Shown here piece by piece: positions 1 to 7,554 of a stretch of DNA of 64,000 nt. The notes below the pieces were generated by a model. That model saw only the letters and a list, made by a program, of their open reading frames with translations, ran no database searches and was not told where the DNA came from. Made by a program: the position numbers and the translations under genes. Within the stretch, counting starts at the first letter, position 1. Every line of letters starts with the position of its first letter. Location: assembly GCF_001518815.1 (NCBI RefSeq), contig NZ_CP013987.1, forward strand, positions 2,564,501 through 2,628,500. Direction: 5' to 3'. The DNA is from Pseudomonas oryzihabitans (lineage in GTDB: Bacteria > Pseudomonadota > Gammaproteobacteria > Pseudomonadales > Pseudomonadaceae).

Positions 1-587
1 ATTGCGCCGAGCGGGTCTATGTGGAACGCGCGGTGGCCGAGGACTTCATCGAGCGCATCGGCCGCGCCATGGCCGCCACCCGCTATGGCGACCCCCAGGC
101 TGATGCTGGCGTGGAGATGGGGCCGTTGATCAACGCCGCCGGCCTGGACAAGGTGGCGGCCAAGGTCGATGTCGCCCTCGGCCAGGGCGCTCGCCTGGTC
201 ACCGGCGGCAGCCGCGCCGACCTGGGTCGCGGCTTTCACTTCCAGCCCACGGTACTGGCGGACTGTCGCGCCGAGATGCCGATCATGCGCGAGGAGATCT
301 TTGGCCCGGTGCTGCCGATCCAGGTGGTGGACGATCTCGACGAGGCCATCGCTCTGGCCAACGACTGCGAATACGGCCTGACCTCCTCCGTCTATACGCG
401 CAGCCTGAGCAAGGCCATGCACGCCATGCGCGAGATCGACTTCGGCGAGACCTACATCAACCGGGAAAACTTCGAGGCCATGCAGGGCTTTCACGCCGGG
501 GTGCGCAAGTCCGGCATCGGTGGCGCGGACGGCAAGCACGGGCTCTATGAGTACACCCACACCCAGGTGGTCTATCTGCAGGGCTAG
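1..587 (+). CDS. aldA: AldA-type aldehyde dehydrogenase, C-terminal part (5' end outside window)
   Basis: NAD-dependent oxidation of a small hydroxyaldehyde (lactaldehyde or glycolaldehyde) is the family role. The reading frame is open from base 3 and opens with CAERVYV, which in AldA follows the catalytic cysteine by two residues, so that cysteine lies just outside the window. The visible part carries the EEIFGPVLP segment and the AldA-like end with FGETYINRENFEAMQGF and GIGGADGKHGL, closer to E. coli AldA than to the other dehydrogenases here. A GTG at base 21 is internal, not a start. Substrate is inferred from similarity only. Confidence 0.8.
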   Translation, partial: CAERVYVERAVAEDFIERIGRAMAATRYGDPQADAGVEMGPLINAAGLDKVAAKVDVALGQGARLVTGGSRADLGRGFHFQPTVLADCRAEMPIMREEIFGPVLPIQVVDDLDEAIALANDCEYGLTSSVYTRSLSKAMHAMREIDFGETYINRENFEAMQGFHAGVRKSGIGGADGKHGLYEYTHTQVVYLQG

Positions 588-696
588 GGGTCGAGGCTGG
601 TGGCTACCCGCTTCGCTCGAATGTTCTTGGGCGAACGCGGGTCGAAACAGGCGCAATCCAAGATCAGGCACGGGCCAGCGGCCCCAGGGAGACCAG

Positions 697-921
697 ATGC
701 AGAACTACCACATCGTACCTACCGACACCGGCTGGGAATTCAAAGAGGAACATGGCGATCGTGCCCTGCTCAAGGCGTCGACCAAGGACGCCATCGTCCA
801 CCAGGCGGCGCAATACCTGGATGGCAAGACCGGCAGCGTCAAGATCCACACCAGCGACGGTCGTATCGAGGAAGAGCGTACCTATCCACGCAGTGCGGAT
901 CCGGCCCAGTCCAAGGGCTGA
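697..921 (+). CDS. DUF2188 family small protein
   Basis: A 74-residue protein of unknown function. It has the DUF2188 pattern: an N-terminal YHIVPTDTGWEFK strand, a central helix rich in alanine (TKDAIVHQAAQYL), then KIHTSDGRIEEERTYP. The ATG at 697 follows a purine-rich stretch and fits the domain start; reading further upstream gives a non-conserved arginine-rich extension. It stands alone between the aldehyde dehydrogenase and the NUDIX gene and is followed by a hairpin. No signal peptide or membrane segment. Confidence 0.75.
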   Translation: MQNYHIVPTDTGWEFKEEHGDRALLKASTKDAIVHQAAQYLDGKTGSVKIHTSDGRIEEERTYPRSADPAQSKG

Positions 922-926
922 CGCGT

Positions 927-959
927 CAGGACCTTGCTGCTGAGCACGGCAGGGTCCTG
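927..959 (+). terminator. Hairpin after the DUF2188 gene
   Basis: Thirteen-base-pair stem (927-939 with 947-959, two G-U pairs) and a 7-base loop, six bases after the stop codon. The T-run behind it is short (CTTTG), so it is a moderate candidate for factor-independent termination. Confidence 0.55.
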
Positions 960-996
960 CTTTGACCGCATCCCCCTCGCCTACCATTCGTAGTGG

Positions 997-1006
997 TGGT
1001 ATACCG
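997..1006. promoter_or_regulatory. GGTATACC operator, site a (NUDIX gene)
   Basis: TGGTATACCG, with the full GGTATACC core at 998-1005, lies 41 bases before the NUDIX start codon. It differs by one flanking base from the TGGTATACCA found at 4890 and 10783. Inferred to bind the GntR regulator encoded at 9662-10417. Confidence 0.6.
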
Positions 1007-1046
1007 TAAGACCATAACAATCAGAATGGCGGTCAGCGAGGTCAGC

Positions 1047-1613
1047 ATGAATTCATCTCCGCGTTTCTGCTGCCAGTGCGGCAGTGCCGAACTCCTTCGT
1101 AGGCGGCCAGCAGGAGATAGCCACGAGCGGCTGCTGTGCGGCGCCTGCGGTCATGTGCTCTACGACAATCCGCGAGTGATCGCAGGCTGCCTGGTGGAGC
1201 ACGAGGGACGCTACCTGCTCTGCCGCCGGGCCATCGAGCCACGCCGGGGCTACTGGACACTACCAGCAGGCTTCATGGAGAACGACGAGAGCGCCGAGCA
1301 GGCCGCGCTGCGGGAGACCTGGGAGGAAAGCGGGGTCAGGGCCCGGATCCTCGCGCCCTACTCCATCTTCAATGCGGCGGGCGTCAATCAGGTCTACCTG
1401 ATCTTCCGCGCCGAATTGGTCGAAATCGACGCCGAGGCTGGCATTGAAACCCTGGAGCGCCGCTTTTTCGCACCGGACGAGTTGCCCTGGGCCGACCTGG
1501 CCTATCCCTCGATTCGCCAGATCCTCGAACGCCGGCTTCAAGAACAGGTACAGGGCCATCATGGTCTCTATTTCGGTACCGCCGAAGCCGGACAGTTGCA
1601 TACCCTTGGCTGA
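1047..1613 (+). CDS. NUDIX hydrolase with N-terminal zinc ribbon
   Basis: A 188-residue NUDIX pyrophosphohydrolase, cytoplasmic. Two CxxC pairs (C8/C11 and C31/C34) form a zinc ribbon like that of the NudC/NADH-pyrophosphatase group. The NUDIX box is complete: G75, E81, R89-E90, E93-E94 and G96, giving Gx5Ex7REUxEExGU. Likely substrates are dinucleotide cofactors such as NADH, FAD or ADP-ribose; which one cannot be read from sequence. I chose ATG 1047 because GAGG lies just upstream; the ATG at 1026 is also possible, while the GTG at 993 would overlap the operator. The operator at 997-1006 suggests membership in the GGTATACC regulon, so the enzyme may serve cofactor turnover there. Confidence 0.85.
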   Translation: MNSSPRFCCQCGSAELLRRRPAGDSHERLLCGACGHVLYDNPRVIAGCLVEHEGRYLLCRRAIEPRRGYWTLPAGFMENDESAEQAALRETWEESGVRARILAPYSIFNAAGVNQVYLIFRAELVEIDAEAGIETLERRFFAPDELPWADLAYPSIRQILERRLQEQVQGHHGLYFGTAEAGQLHTLG

Positions 1614-1627
1614 CTTGAGCGGGCCCC

Positions 1628-1704
1628 GTTGGGCTTCGACGATGGAGCCGTTTCAGCCCAACCTACGGTAAAGGTAGGTTGGGCTGAGCATAGCGAAGCC
1701 CAAC
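1628..1704. repeat. Inverted-repeat element, copy 1
   Basis: Outer arms GTTGGGCTTCG and CGAAGCCCAAC, inner arms CAGCCCAACCTAC and GTAGGTTGGGCTG, so it can fold as one long hairpin. It lies between the convergent NUDIX and gabD genes, where it may end transcription from both sides. Related copies are at 1727-1805 and 33556-33629. Confidence 0.85.
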
Positions 1705-1726
1705 ACATCCAGACTCGGTGCCTCCC

Positions 1727-1805
1727 GTTGGCCTTCGACGATGGAGCCGTTTCAGCCCAACCTACGTATCTAGCGTAGGTTGGGCTGAGCGTAGCGAAGC
1801 CCAAC
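1727..1805. repeat. Inverted-repeat element, copy 2
   Basis: Nearly the same sequence as copy 1, in the same orientation, 22 bases further on, with GTTGGCCTTCG as one outer arm and a different inner loop (GTATCTAGC). It ends 8 bases from the gabD stop codon. The tandem arrangement suggests local duplication or repeated insertion. Confidence 0.85.
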
Positions 1806-1813
1806 GAACGGGA

Positions 1814-3259
1814 TCAGACGCCCAGGCAGAGGTACTTGATCTCGAGGTATTCCTCGATGCCGTACTTGGAGCCCTCGCGGCCCAGGCCCGAAGCCTTGAC
1901 GCCACCAAAGGGCGCGACTTCGTTGGAGATCAGGCCGGTGTTGATGCCGACCATGCCGTACTCCAGCGCCTCGGCCACACGGAATACGCGGGACAGGTCG
2001 CGGGCATAGAAGTAGGAGGCCAGACCAAATTCGGTGTCGTTGGCCAGCTCGATGACCTCGGCCTCGTCCTTGAAGCGGAACAGCGGCGCCAGCGGGCCGA
2101 AGGTCTCTTCCTTGGACACCTTGGCGCTCTTGGGCACGTCGGCGAGGATGGTCGGCTCGAAATAGCTGCCCCCGTTGGCGTGGGCCTTGCCACCGGCGAT
2201 GACCTTGGCGCCTTGGCTCACGGCGTCGTCGATGTGCTCCTTGACCTTGGCCGCGGCCTTGGCGTCGATCAGCGGGCCGATGGTGACGCCCTCCTCCAGG
2301 CCGTTGCCGACCTTGAGCTTGGCCACCGCGGCCTTGAATTTCTCGGCGAAGGCGTCGTACACGCCGTCCTGGATATAGAGGCGGTTGACGCAGACACAGG
2401 TCTGGCCGGCGTTGCGGTACTTGGAGGCGATGGCGCCTTCCACGGCCTTGTCCAGATCGGCGTCGTCGAAGACGATGAAGGGCGCATTGCCGCCCAGCTC
2501 CAGCGACAGCTTCTTGATGGTGGGGGCGCTCTGCTCCATCAGCTTGGCACCGATCTCGGTGGAGCCGGTAAAGGAAATCTTGCGCACGATGGGACTTTCG
2601 GTCAGCTCGGCGCCGATCTCGGCGGCGGAGCCGGTGACCACGCTCAGCACACCCTTGGGAATGCCGGCGCGCTCGGCCAGCTCGACCAGGGCCAGGGCCG
2701 AGTACGGGGTCTGGCTGGCGGGCTTGATGACCATGGTGCAGCCCGCGGCCAGGGCCGGGCCGGCCTTGCGGGTGATCATCGCGGTGGGGAAATTCCACGG
2801 CGTGATGGCGGCGGTGACGCCGATGGGCTGCTTGATCACCAGGATGCGCTTGTCGGCCTGGTGGCCGGGAATGGTGTCGCCATAGATGCGCTTGGCTTCT
2901 TCGGCGAACCACTCGATGAAGGAGGCGGCGTAGACGATCTCGCCCTTGGCCTCGGCCAGTGGCTTGCCCTGCTCCAGGGTCATCAGCCGGCCCAGGTCAT
3001 CCTGGTTCTCGATCATCAGCTCGTACCAGCGCCGCAGCTTGGCCGAACGCTCCTTGGCGGTCAGCGCACGCCAGGCCGGCAGGGCGCGGTTGGCGGCGTC
3101 GATGGCACGTTTGGTCTCGGCGCGGCCGAGCTTGGGAATGGTGCCCAAGGTCTCGCCGGTGGCCGGGTTGTCCACGGTGACGGTGGCACCGCTGTCGGCG
3201 TCGATCCAGGCGCCGTCGACATAGGCTTGCTGGCGAAACAGGGAAGCGTCTTGCAACAT
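1814..3259 (-). CDS. gabD: Succinate-semialdehyde dehydrogenase (GabD / TgnE type)
   Basis: Oxidises succinate semialdehyde to succinate with NAD(P)+, cytoplasmic. It has 481 residues, the normal GabD length. Visible motifs are TPWNFP, the FTGSTEIG turn of the cofactor site, the glutamate in LELGGNAPF and the catalytic cysteine in NAGQTCVCVNR. It lies 52 bases behind the NCS1 permease gene on the same strand, so the two probably form one transcription unit controlled from the operator at 4790. In this setting it would take the succinate semialdehyde produced by the neighbouring ring-cleavage pathway (the role of TgnE in trigonelline degradation); an ordinary GABA role is the alternative. Confidence 0.9.
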   Translation of the reverse strand: MLQDASLFRQQAYVDGAWIDADSGATVTVDNPATGETLGTIPKLGRAETKRAIDAANRALPAWRALTAKERSAKLRRWYELMIENQDDLGRLMTLEQGKPLAEAKGEIVYAASFIEWFAEEAKRIYGDTIPGHQADKRILVIKQPIGVTAAITPWNFPTAMITRKAGPALAAGCTMVIKPASQTPYSALALVELAERAGIPKGVLSVVTGSAAEIGAELTESPIVRKISFTGSTEIGAKLMEQSAPTIKKLSLELGGNAPFIVFDDADLDKAVEGAIASKYRNAGQTCVCVNRLYIQDGVYDAFAEKFKAAVAKLKVGNGLEEGVTIGPLIDAKAAAKVKEHIDDAVSQGAKVIAGGKAHANGGSYFEPTILADVPKSAKVSKEETFGPLAPLFRFKDEAEVIELANDTEFGLASYFYARDLSRVFRVAEALEYGMVGINTGLISNEVAPFGGVKASGLGREGSKYGIEEYLEIKYLCLGV

Positions 3260-3311
3260 GGTCTGGATTCCTAGCTAGAGAGTTGAAGGCGATTACGAAG
3301 GGCTGCTGCGG

Positions 3312-4718
3312 TCATTGCGGGGAAGCCGCCTGCAGACGCGCTACCTGGGCCGGTGAGCCCTGATAGGCCAGCCAGAAATACAGCGGGCAGGTCACCAGCA
3401 GACCGAACAGCCAGGAGAGGTCGGCGCCTGCCACCAGGTCGGCATAGGGCCCCTTGAACAGCGCCGTGTTGGCGAACGGCAGCTGCACCAGGATGCCGAC
3501 CGCGTAGGCGGCGATGGCATGGCCGTTGAAGCGACCGTAGCGGCCACCGTCGGCGGCGAACAATGAAGGGATGTGGTAGTCGCCGCGCTTGATCAGATAG
3601 AAGTCGATGAGATTGATGGAAGCCCAGGGCACCAGGATCATGGTCATGGCCAGTACCAGGCCGATGAATCTTTCGATGAAATCGGCCGAGGCCATGAGCG
3701 CCACGCTGCAGCAGCCCACCAGCACCAGGCTGGACAGCACCACCTTGACCTTGACGCCCGGTGTCCAGCTGGCGGCGAAGGTCTGCACGCAGGTGATGAT
3801 GGCAAGTACCGCGCCATAGAGGTTGAGGGCGTTGTGGCTGATGATGTTGAGCAGGAACAGCACCATCAGCACCGGGCCCAGCCAGCCGGTGGCCTGGGCC
3901 ACGGCGGCCATGGCGTCGTTACCGGCCGGCACCGCCAGCACCGCCACCACACCAAAGGAAAAGGCCAGGATGGTGCCCAGGGTGGCGCCCAGGTAGGTCG
4001 CCCAGAAGGGTCGTGCGATCCCCACCGCTTCCGGGAGATAGCGCGAATAGTCGCTGGTGTAGGGCGAGAAACTCAGTTGCCAGATCACCCCCAGCGACAG
4101 CGTAGCGACGAAACCGCTGGCATTGAGACCGCCCCGGGTCAGGAAGTCCGCGGGCAGCGGCTGGCTCAGCATCATGGCGAAACCCGCCAGCAACCCCGCG
4201 CCCATGACCCAGGTACCCCAGCGATTGAGGGTATGGATGCAGCGATAACCGATCACCCCGATGGCCGTGGCGCTCAGGGCGCCGACCACGATGGCCAGCG
4301 GCATGGGTACGGCCGGCACCAAGCCTTGGATCGACTTGCCGGCCAGCACCACGTTGGAGGTGAAAAAGCCCACGTAGATCAGCGCGGTGACGCAGACGAT
4401 CAGCAGGGCGCCATAGCGGCCGAACTGGCCACGACTTTGCACCATCTGCGGAATGCCCAGCCGCGGGCCCTGGGCCGAGGCCAGGGCCAGCACCACCCCG
4501 CCGAGCAGATGCCCGAACACGATGGCCACCAGGCCCCAGGCCAGATTCAGGTGGAAGGTCTGGACCACCATGGCGCCGGTGACGATGGGCAACGGCGCGA
4601 TATTGGTGCTGAACCAGAGGGTGAAGAGATCGCGGCTATGGCCGTGGCGTTCGGCCGAGGCGACGTGATCCACGGTATGGGTTTCGATGGCGACGGCGGA
4701 GCGAGGGGCTGCGGACAT
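3312..4718 (-). CDS. NCS1 family (purine-cytosine permease-like) transporter
   Basis: A 468-residue inner-membrane protein with about twelve hydrophobic segments, of the NCS1 family that imports nucleobases, hydantoins, allantoin and related N-heterocycles by cation symport. The N-terminal part has the family feature of an aromatic and proline-rich first segment (LFTLWFSTNIAPLPIVTG). The start at 4718 is chosen because the upstream in-frame extension would run through the operator region and encodes no conserved sequence. It is divergent from the monooxygenase operon and co-directional with gabD. Uptake of the pyridine compound degraded by the neighbouring genes is inferred. Confidence 0.85.
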   Translation of the reverse strand: MSAAPRSAVAIETHTVDHVASAERHGHSRDLFTLWFSTNIAPLPIVTGAMVVQTFHLNLAWGLVAIVFGHLLGGVVLALASAQGPRLGIPQMVQSRGQFGRYGALLIVCVTALIYVGFFTSNVVLAGKSIQGLVPAVPMPLAIVVGALSATAIGVIGYRCIHTLNRWGTWVMGAGLLAGFAMMLSQPLPADFLTRGGLNASGFVATLSLGVIWQLSFSPYTSDYSRYLPEAVGIARPFWATYLGATLGTILAFSFGVVAVLAVPAGNDAMAAVAQATGWLGPVLMVLFLLNIISHNALNLYGAVLAIITCVQTFAASWTPGVKVKVVLSSLVLVGCCSVALMASADFIERFIGLVLAMTMILVPWASINLIDFYLIKRGDYHIPSLFAADGGRYGRFNGHAIAAYAVGILVQLPFANTALFKGPYADLVAGADLSWLFGLLVTCPLYFWLAYQGSPAQVARLQAASPQ

Positions 4719-4789
4719 CCAGGAATTCCATTGTTGTAGTTGTGGAAGACGCCTGCTGGACAGGTCGTCCTGGTAAGCGGAAAGTATTA

Positions 4790-4799
4790 CGGTATACCA
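4790..4799. promoter_or_regulatory. GGTATACC operator, site b (NCS1-gabD side)
   Basis: CGGTATACCA with a perfect GGTATACC core at 4791-4798, 72 bases upstream of the permease start. The 16 bases from 4791 (GGTATACCAGATTACA) recur exactly at 10785-10800 in front of ribB, which argues for a conserved site rather than chance. Confidence 0.7.
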
Positions 4800-4889
4800 G
4801 ATTACACAACCGCCTTTTACCGGGTGGGTTTGCCATCTGAGCACCGTCGCCAGATCTCGTTACATCTCCGCTTGCCAGCTAACGTATTA

Positions 4890-4899
4890 TGGTATACCA
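4890..4899. promoter_or_regulatory. GGTATACC operator, site c (monooxygenase operon side)
   Basis: Perfect palindrome TGGTATACCA in an AT-rich stretch 90 bases before the monooxygenase start and 100 bases from site b, in the divergent promoter region. TTGCCA at 4872-4877 could be a -35 element, which would put this operator over the -10 region, as expected for a repressor site. Confidence 0.72.
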
Positions 4900-4989
4900 A
4901 TAAAAACATCGACTGGCTGAGCCGTCGCGTACCGCCAACAAGAGACACCCGAGCCCCGCGCCGAGGTGGAAGACAAGAGGTAGGCTTCT

Positions 4990-6027
4990 ATGAAATTTTC
5001 CCTGTTCGTGCACATGGAACGCTGGGACGAAAGCGTCAGCCATCGGCAGCTGTTCGAAGAGCTGACCGAGCTGACCCTGATGGCCGAAGCCGGTGGGTTC
5101 TGCACCGTCTGGGTCGGTGAGCATCATGCGATGGAATACACCATTTCCCCCAGCCCCATGCCGATCCTGGCCAACCTCGCAGCTCGCACCTCGACCATCC
5201 GCCTGGGCGCCGGCACCTTGATCGCGCCTTTCTGGCATCCCCTGCGTGCAGCCGGTGAATGCGCCCTGCTGGACGTGATCAGCGAAGGCCGCATGGAAGT
5301 GGGCCTGGCCCGCGGCGCCTACCAGGTGGAGTTCGATCGCATGGCCGGCGGCCTGCCCGCGACGGCCGGCGGCAAGCACCTGCGCGAACTGGTACCGGCG
5401 CTGCGCAAGCTGTGGGAGGGCGACTATGCCCACGACGGCGAAGTCTGGCAGTTCCCCACCTCCACCAGCGTGCCCAAGCCGGTCGGCACCCCGCCGATCT
5501 GGATCGCCGCGCGGGATCCGGATTCGCACAATTTCGCCGTGGCCAATGGCTGCAACGTCATGGTCACGCCGCTGATGAAGGGCGATGAGGAAGTGGTCGA
5601 CCTCAAGCACAAATTCGACAACGCCCTGGCCAACAATCCCGGCGTCGCCCGGCCCAAGCTGATGGTGCTGCGCCACACCCATGTGCACGCCGCCGAGGAG
5701 CCCGAAGGCTGGAAGATCGGCGCCCAGGCCATCGGCCGCTTCTACCGCACCTTCGATGCCTGGTTCGGCAACAAGGAAACCCCGGTCAACGGCTTCCTCG
5801 CCCCGAGTCCGGAAGAGAAGTTCGCCGGCCGCCCGGAATTCGAGCTGGAGAATATCCGCAAGAACACCATGATCGGCACGCCGGAAGAGGTGATCGCCCG
5901 CCTGCGCCACTACGAGGAACTGGGCGTCGACGAGTTCAGCTTCTGGTGCGACAACAGCCTGCCTTTCGCCGAGAAGAAGAAGTCGCTGCAACTGTTCATC
6001 GACAAGGTGGCGCCCGCCTTCGCCTGA
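4990..6027 (+). CDS. tgnB: LLM-class flavin-dependent monooxygenase, oxygenase component (TgnB-like)
   Basis: A 345-residue bacterial-luciferase-fold enzyme that uses reduced FMN from a separate reductase to oxygenate its substrate. The family pattern is clear: MKFSLFVHMERW start, WVGEHH near residue 40, RLGAGTLIAPFWHPLR, the EGRMEVGLARGAY loop, and FxFWCDN close to the C-terminus. A good ribosome site (AGAGG) precedes the ATG. It opens an operon ending with a flavin reductase, with an aldehyde dehydrogenase and an alpha/beta hydrolase between. That set equals trigonelline monooxygenase TgnB/TgnA with TgnC and TgnD, which cleaves the pyridine ring of N-methylnicotinate. A different N-heterocycle is possible. 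Confidence 0.75.
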   Translation: MKFSLFVHMERWDESVSHRQLFEELTELTLMAEAGGFCTVWVGEHHAMEYTISPSPMPILANLAARTSTIRLGAGTLIAPFWHPLRAAGECALLDVISEGRMEVGLARGAYQVEFDRMAGGLPATAGGKHLRELVPALRKLWEGDYAHDGEVWQFPTSTSVPKPVGTPPIWIAARDPDSHNFAVANGCNVMVTPLMKGDEEVVDLKHKFDNALANNPGVARPKLMVLRHTHVHAAEEPEGWKIGAQAIGRFYRTFDAWFGNKETPVNGFLAPSPEEKFAGRPEFELENIRKNTMIGTPEEVIARLRHYEELGVDEFSFWCDNSLPFAEKKKSLQLFIDKVAPAFA

Positions 6028-6072
6028 TCCCCGGGTTGCGTAGTGACGCAGCCCTCAACACGCTCAAGTGCG

Positions 6073-6082
6073 TGGCATACCA
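6073..6082. promoter_or_regulatory. GGTATACC-like operator, site d (before AA_synth gene)
   Basis: TGGCATACCA, one mismatch from the consensus, in the 83-base gap between the monooxygenase gene and the AA_synth gene. It could mark an internal promoter; being imperfect and inside an operon it is less certain than sites b, c and e. Confidence 0.45.
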
Positions 6083-6110
6083 TCATCCAACAGACATCCC
6101 AGGAGTCAGC

Positions 6111-6701
6111 ATGAGTTTTGAAATCCGCAAGGTCGTCACCTATCTCGAAGAAACCCATATCGAAGGGGGCAAGGCCACCGACAAGCCGGTGACCATGGCC
6201 GGCGTCGCCGTGGTGATCCGCAACCCCTGGGCCGGCCAGGGCTTCGTCGAAGACCTCAAGCCCGAGATCAAGGCCCACTGCTCCGACCTGGGCGCCTTCA
6301 TCGTCGAGCGCCTGACCCGCGCCATCGGCGGCGCCGAACGCATCGAGGCCTATGGCAAGGCGGCCGTGGTCGGCGCCGACGGCGAGATCGAACACGCCTC
6401 GGCGGTGATCCATACCCTGCGATTCGGTAACCACTACCGCGAGGCGGTCCAGGCCAAGAGCTACCTGAGCTTCACCAACAAGCGCGGCGCACCGGGTACT
6501 TCCATCCAGATCCCCATGATGCACAAGGATGACGAGGGCCTGAGATCCCACTACATCACCCTGGAAATGCGCATCGAGGATGCCCCGCGGGCCGACGAGA
6601 TCGTGGTGGTGCTGGGCGCTGCCGATGGTGGCCGCCTGCATCCGCGCATCGGCAACCGCTACATCGACCTCGAGGAACTCGCGGCTGAAAAGGCGCGCTG
6701 A
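6111..6701 (+). CDS. AA_synth (DUF1185, PF06684) family protein
   Basis: A 196-residue protein of the family called amino acid synthesis, whose solved members have a chorismate-mutase-like trimeric fold; no reaction is established. Visible features are MSFEIRKVVTYLEETHIEGG at the start, AVVIRNPWAG, AYGKAAVVGADGEIEHASA and the ending IGNRYIDLEEL. The ribosome site AGGAG precedes the ATG. It lies between the monooxygenase and the alpha/beta hydrolase, so it probably handles an unstable ring-opening intermediate, much as RutC does in the pyrimidine (Rut) pathway; that is inference. No signal peptide. Confidence 0.8.
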   Translation: MSFEIRKVVTYLEETHIEGGKATDKPVTMAGVAVVIRNPWAGQGFVEDLKPEIKAHCSDLGAFIVERLTRAIGGAERIEAYGKAAVVGADGEIEHASAVIHTLRFGNHYREAVQAKSYLSFTNKRGAPGTSIQIPMMHKDDEGLRSHYITLEMRIEDAPRADEIVVVLGAADGGRLHPRIGNRYIDLEELAAEKAR

Positions 6702-6714
6702 GGAGAACCCGCGA

Positions 6715-7554
6715 ATGATCCGGTCTACAGACGCCAAGACCCCCGCCGGCACCGCCTACCGCATCGCCGGCGATGGCAGCCCCCTCGTCCTGATCCACGG
6801 GGTGGGGCTCAGCAAGGACATGTGGGGCGGTCAACTCGCGGGGCTCGCACCACGCTACCAGGTGATCGCCTATGACATGCTCGGCCATGGCGAGAGCCAG
6901 CGCCCGGCGGCGCAGGCGACGCTCGACGACTATGCCGCGCAGCTCACCGAACTGCTCGATCACCTGGCGCTGGAAACGGCCGTGGTGGTCGGCTTCTCCA
7001 TGGGCGGCCTGATCGCCCGGGCCTTCGCCCTGAGCTATCCGCAGCGGCTGGACGCGCTGGTGATCCTCAACAGCGTGTTCAATCGCTCGGTGGAGCAACG
7101 CAGCGGAGTTCTGGAGCGGAGCCGCCAGGCCGAACTCGAAGGCCCCGACGCCAATCTCGATAGCGCCCTGGCCCGCTGGTTCAGCCGCGAGTATCAAGGC
7201 GCCAACCCGGCGCAGATCCAGGCGCTGCGTCAAGCCTTCGCCAACAACGACCCCCAGGGCTATCTGACCACCTACACCCTGTTCGCCACCCAGGACCGCT
7301 ACGGTGCCGAGCGGCTGGACAGCCTCCAGGTACCCACCCTGGTGGCTACTGGCGAGCTGGACAGCGGCTCGACCCCGGAGATGGCGCGCCAGCTGGCCGC
7401 ACGGATTCCGCGCGCGCGCACTGCCGTGCTGGCCGACCAGCGCCATATGATGCCGGTCGAGTCACCCAAGCTGGTCAACGCCCTGCTGCTGGACTTCCTC
7501 GACGACGTCCTGGCCAAGGCCCCTTCCACTTCCATCAAGGGATACGTGGCATGA
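6715..7554 (+). CDS. tgnD: Alpha/beta-fold hydrolase (TgnD-like)
   Basis: A 279-residue cytoplasmic serine hydrolase. The oxyanion-hole motif LIHGVGLSKDMW, the nucleophile elbow GFSMGG, the acid segment VATGELDSG and the late histidine in DQRHMMPVE make up a full catalytic set. It starts 13 bases after the AA_synth stop and its own stop overlaps the next ATG (ATGA). In the trigonelline pathway TgnD hydrolyses (E)-2-((N-methylformamido)methylene)succinate to succinate semialdehyde, methylamine, formate and carbon dioxide. The operon position fits, but the substrate is not proven by sequence. Confidence 0.72.
   Translation: MIRSTDAKTPAGTAYRIAGDGSPLVLIHGVGLSKDMWGGQLAGLAPRYQVIAYDMLGHGESQRPAAQATLDDYAAQLTELLDHLALETAVVVGFSMGGLIARAFALSYPQRLDALVILNSVFNRSVEQRSGVLERSRQAELEGPDANLDSALARWFSREYQGANPAQIQALRQAFANNDPQGYLTTYTLFATQDRYGAERLDSLQVPTLVATGELDSGSTPEMARQLAARIPRARTAVLADQRHMMPVESPKLVNALLLDFLDDVLAKAPSTSIKGYVA

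Noticed and set aside
1718-3274. A 518-codon plus-strand frame opposite gabD, starting in the repeat
   Set aside because: gabD on the other strand has all aldehyde dehydrogenase motifs; this frame begins inside the repeat element and encodes G/D/Q-rich sequence.
4719-4844. Longer N-terminus for the NCS1 permease
   Set aside because: It would translate through the operator at 4790 and adds no family-like residues.
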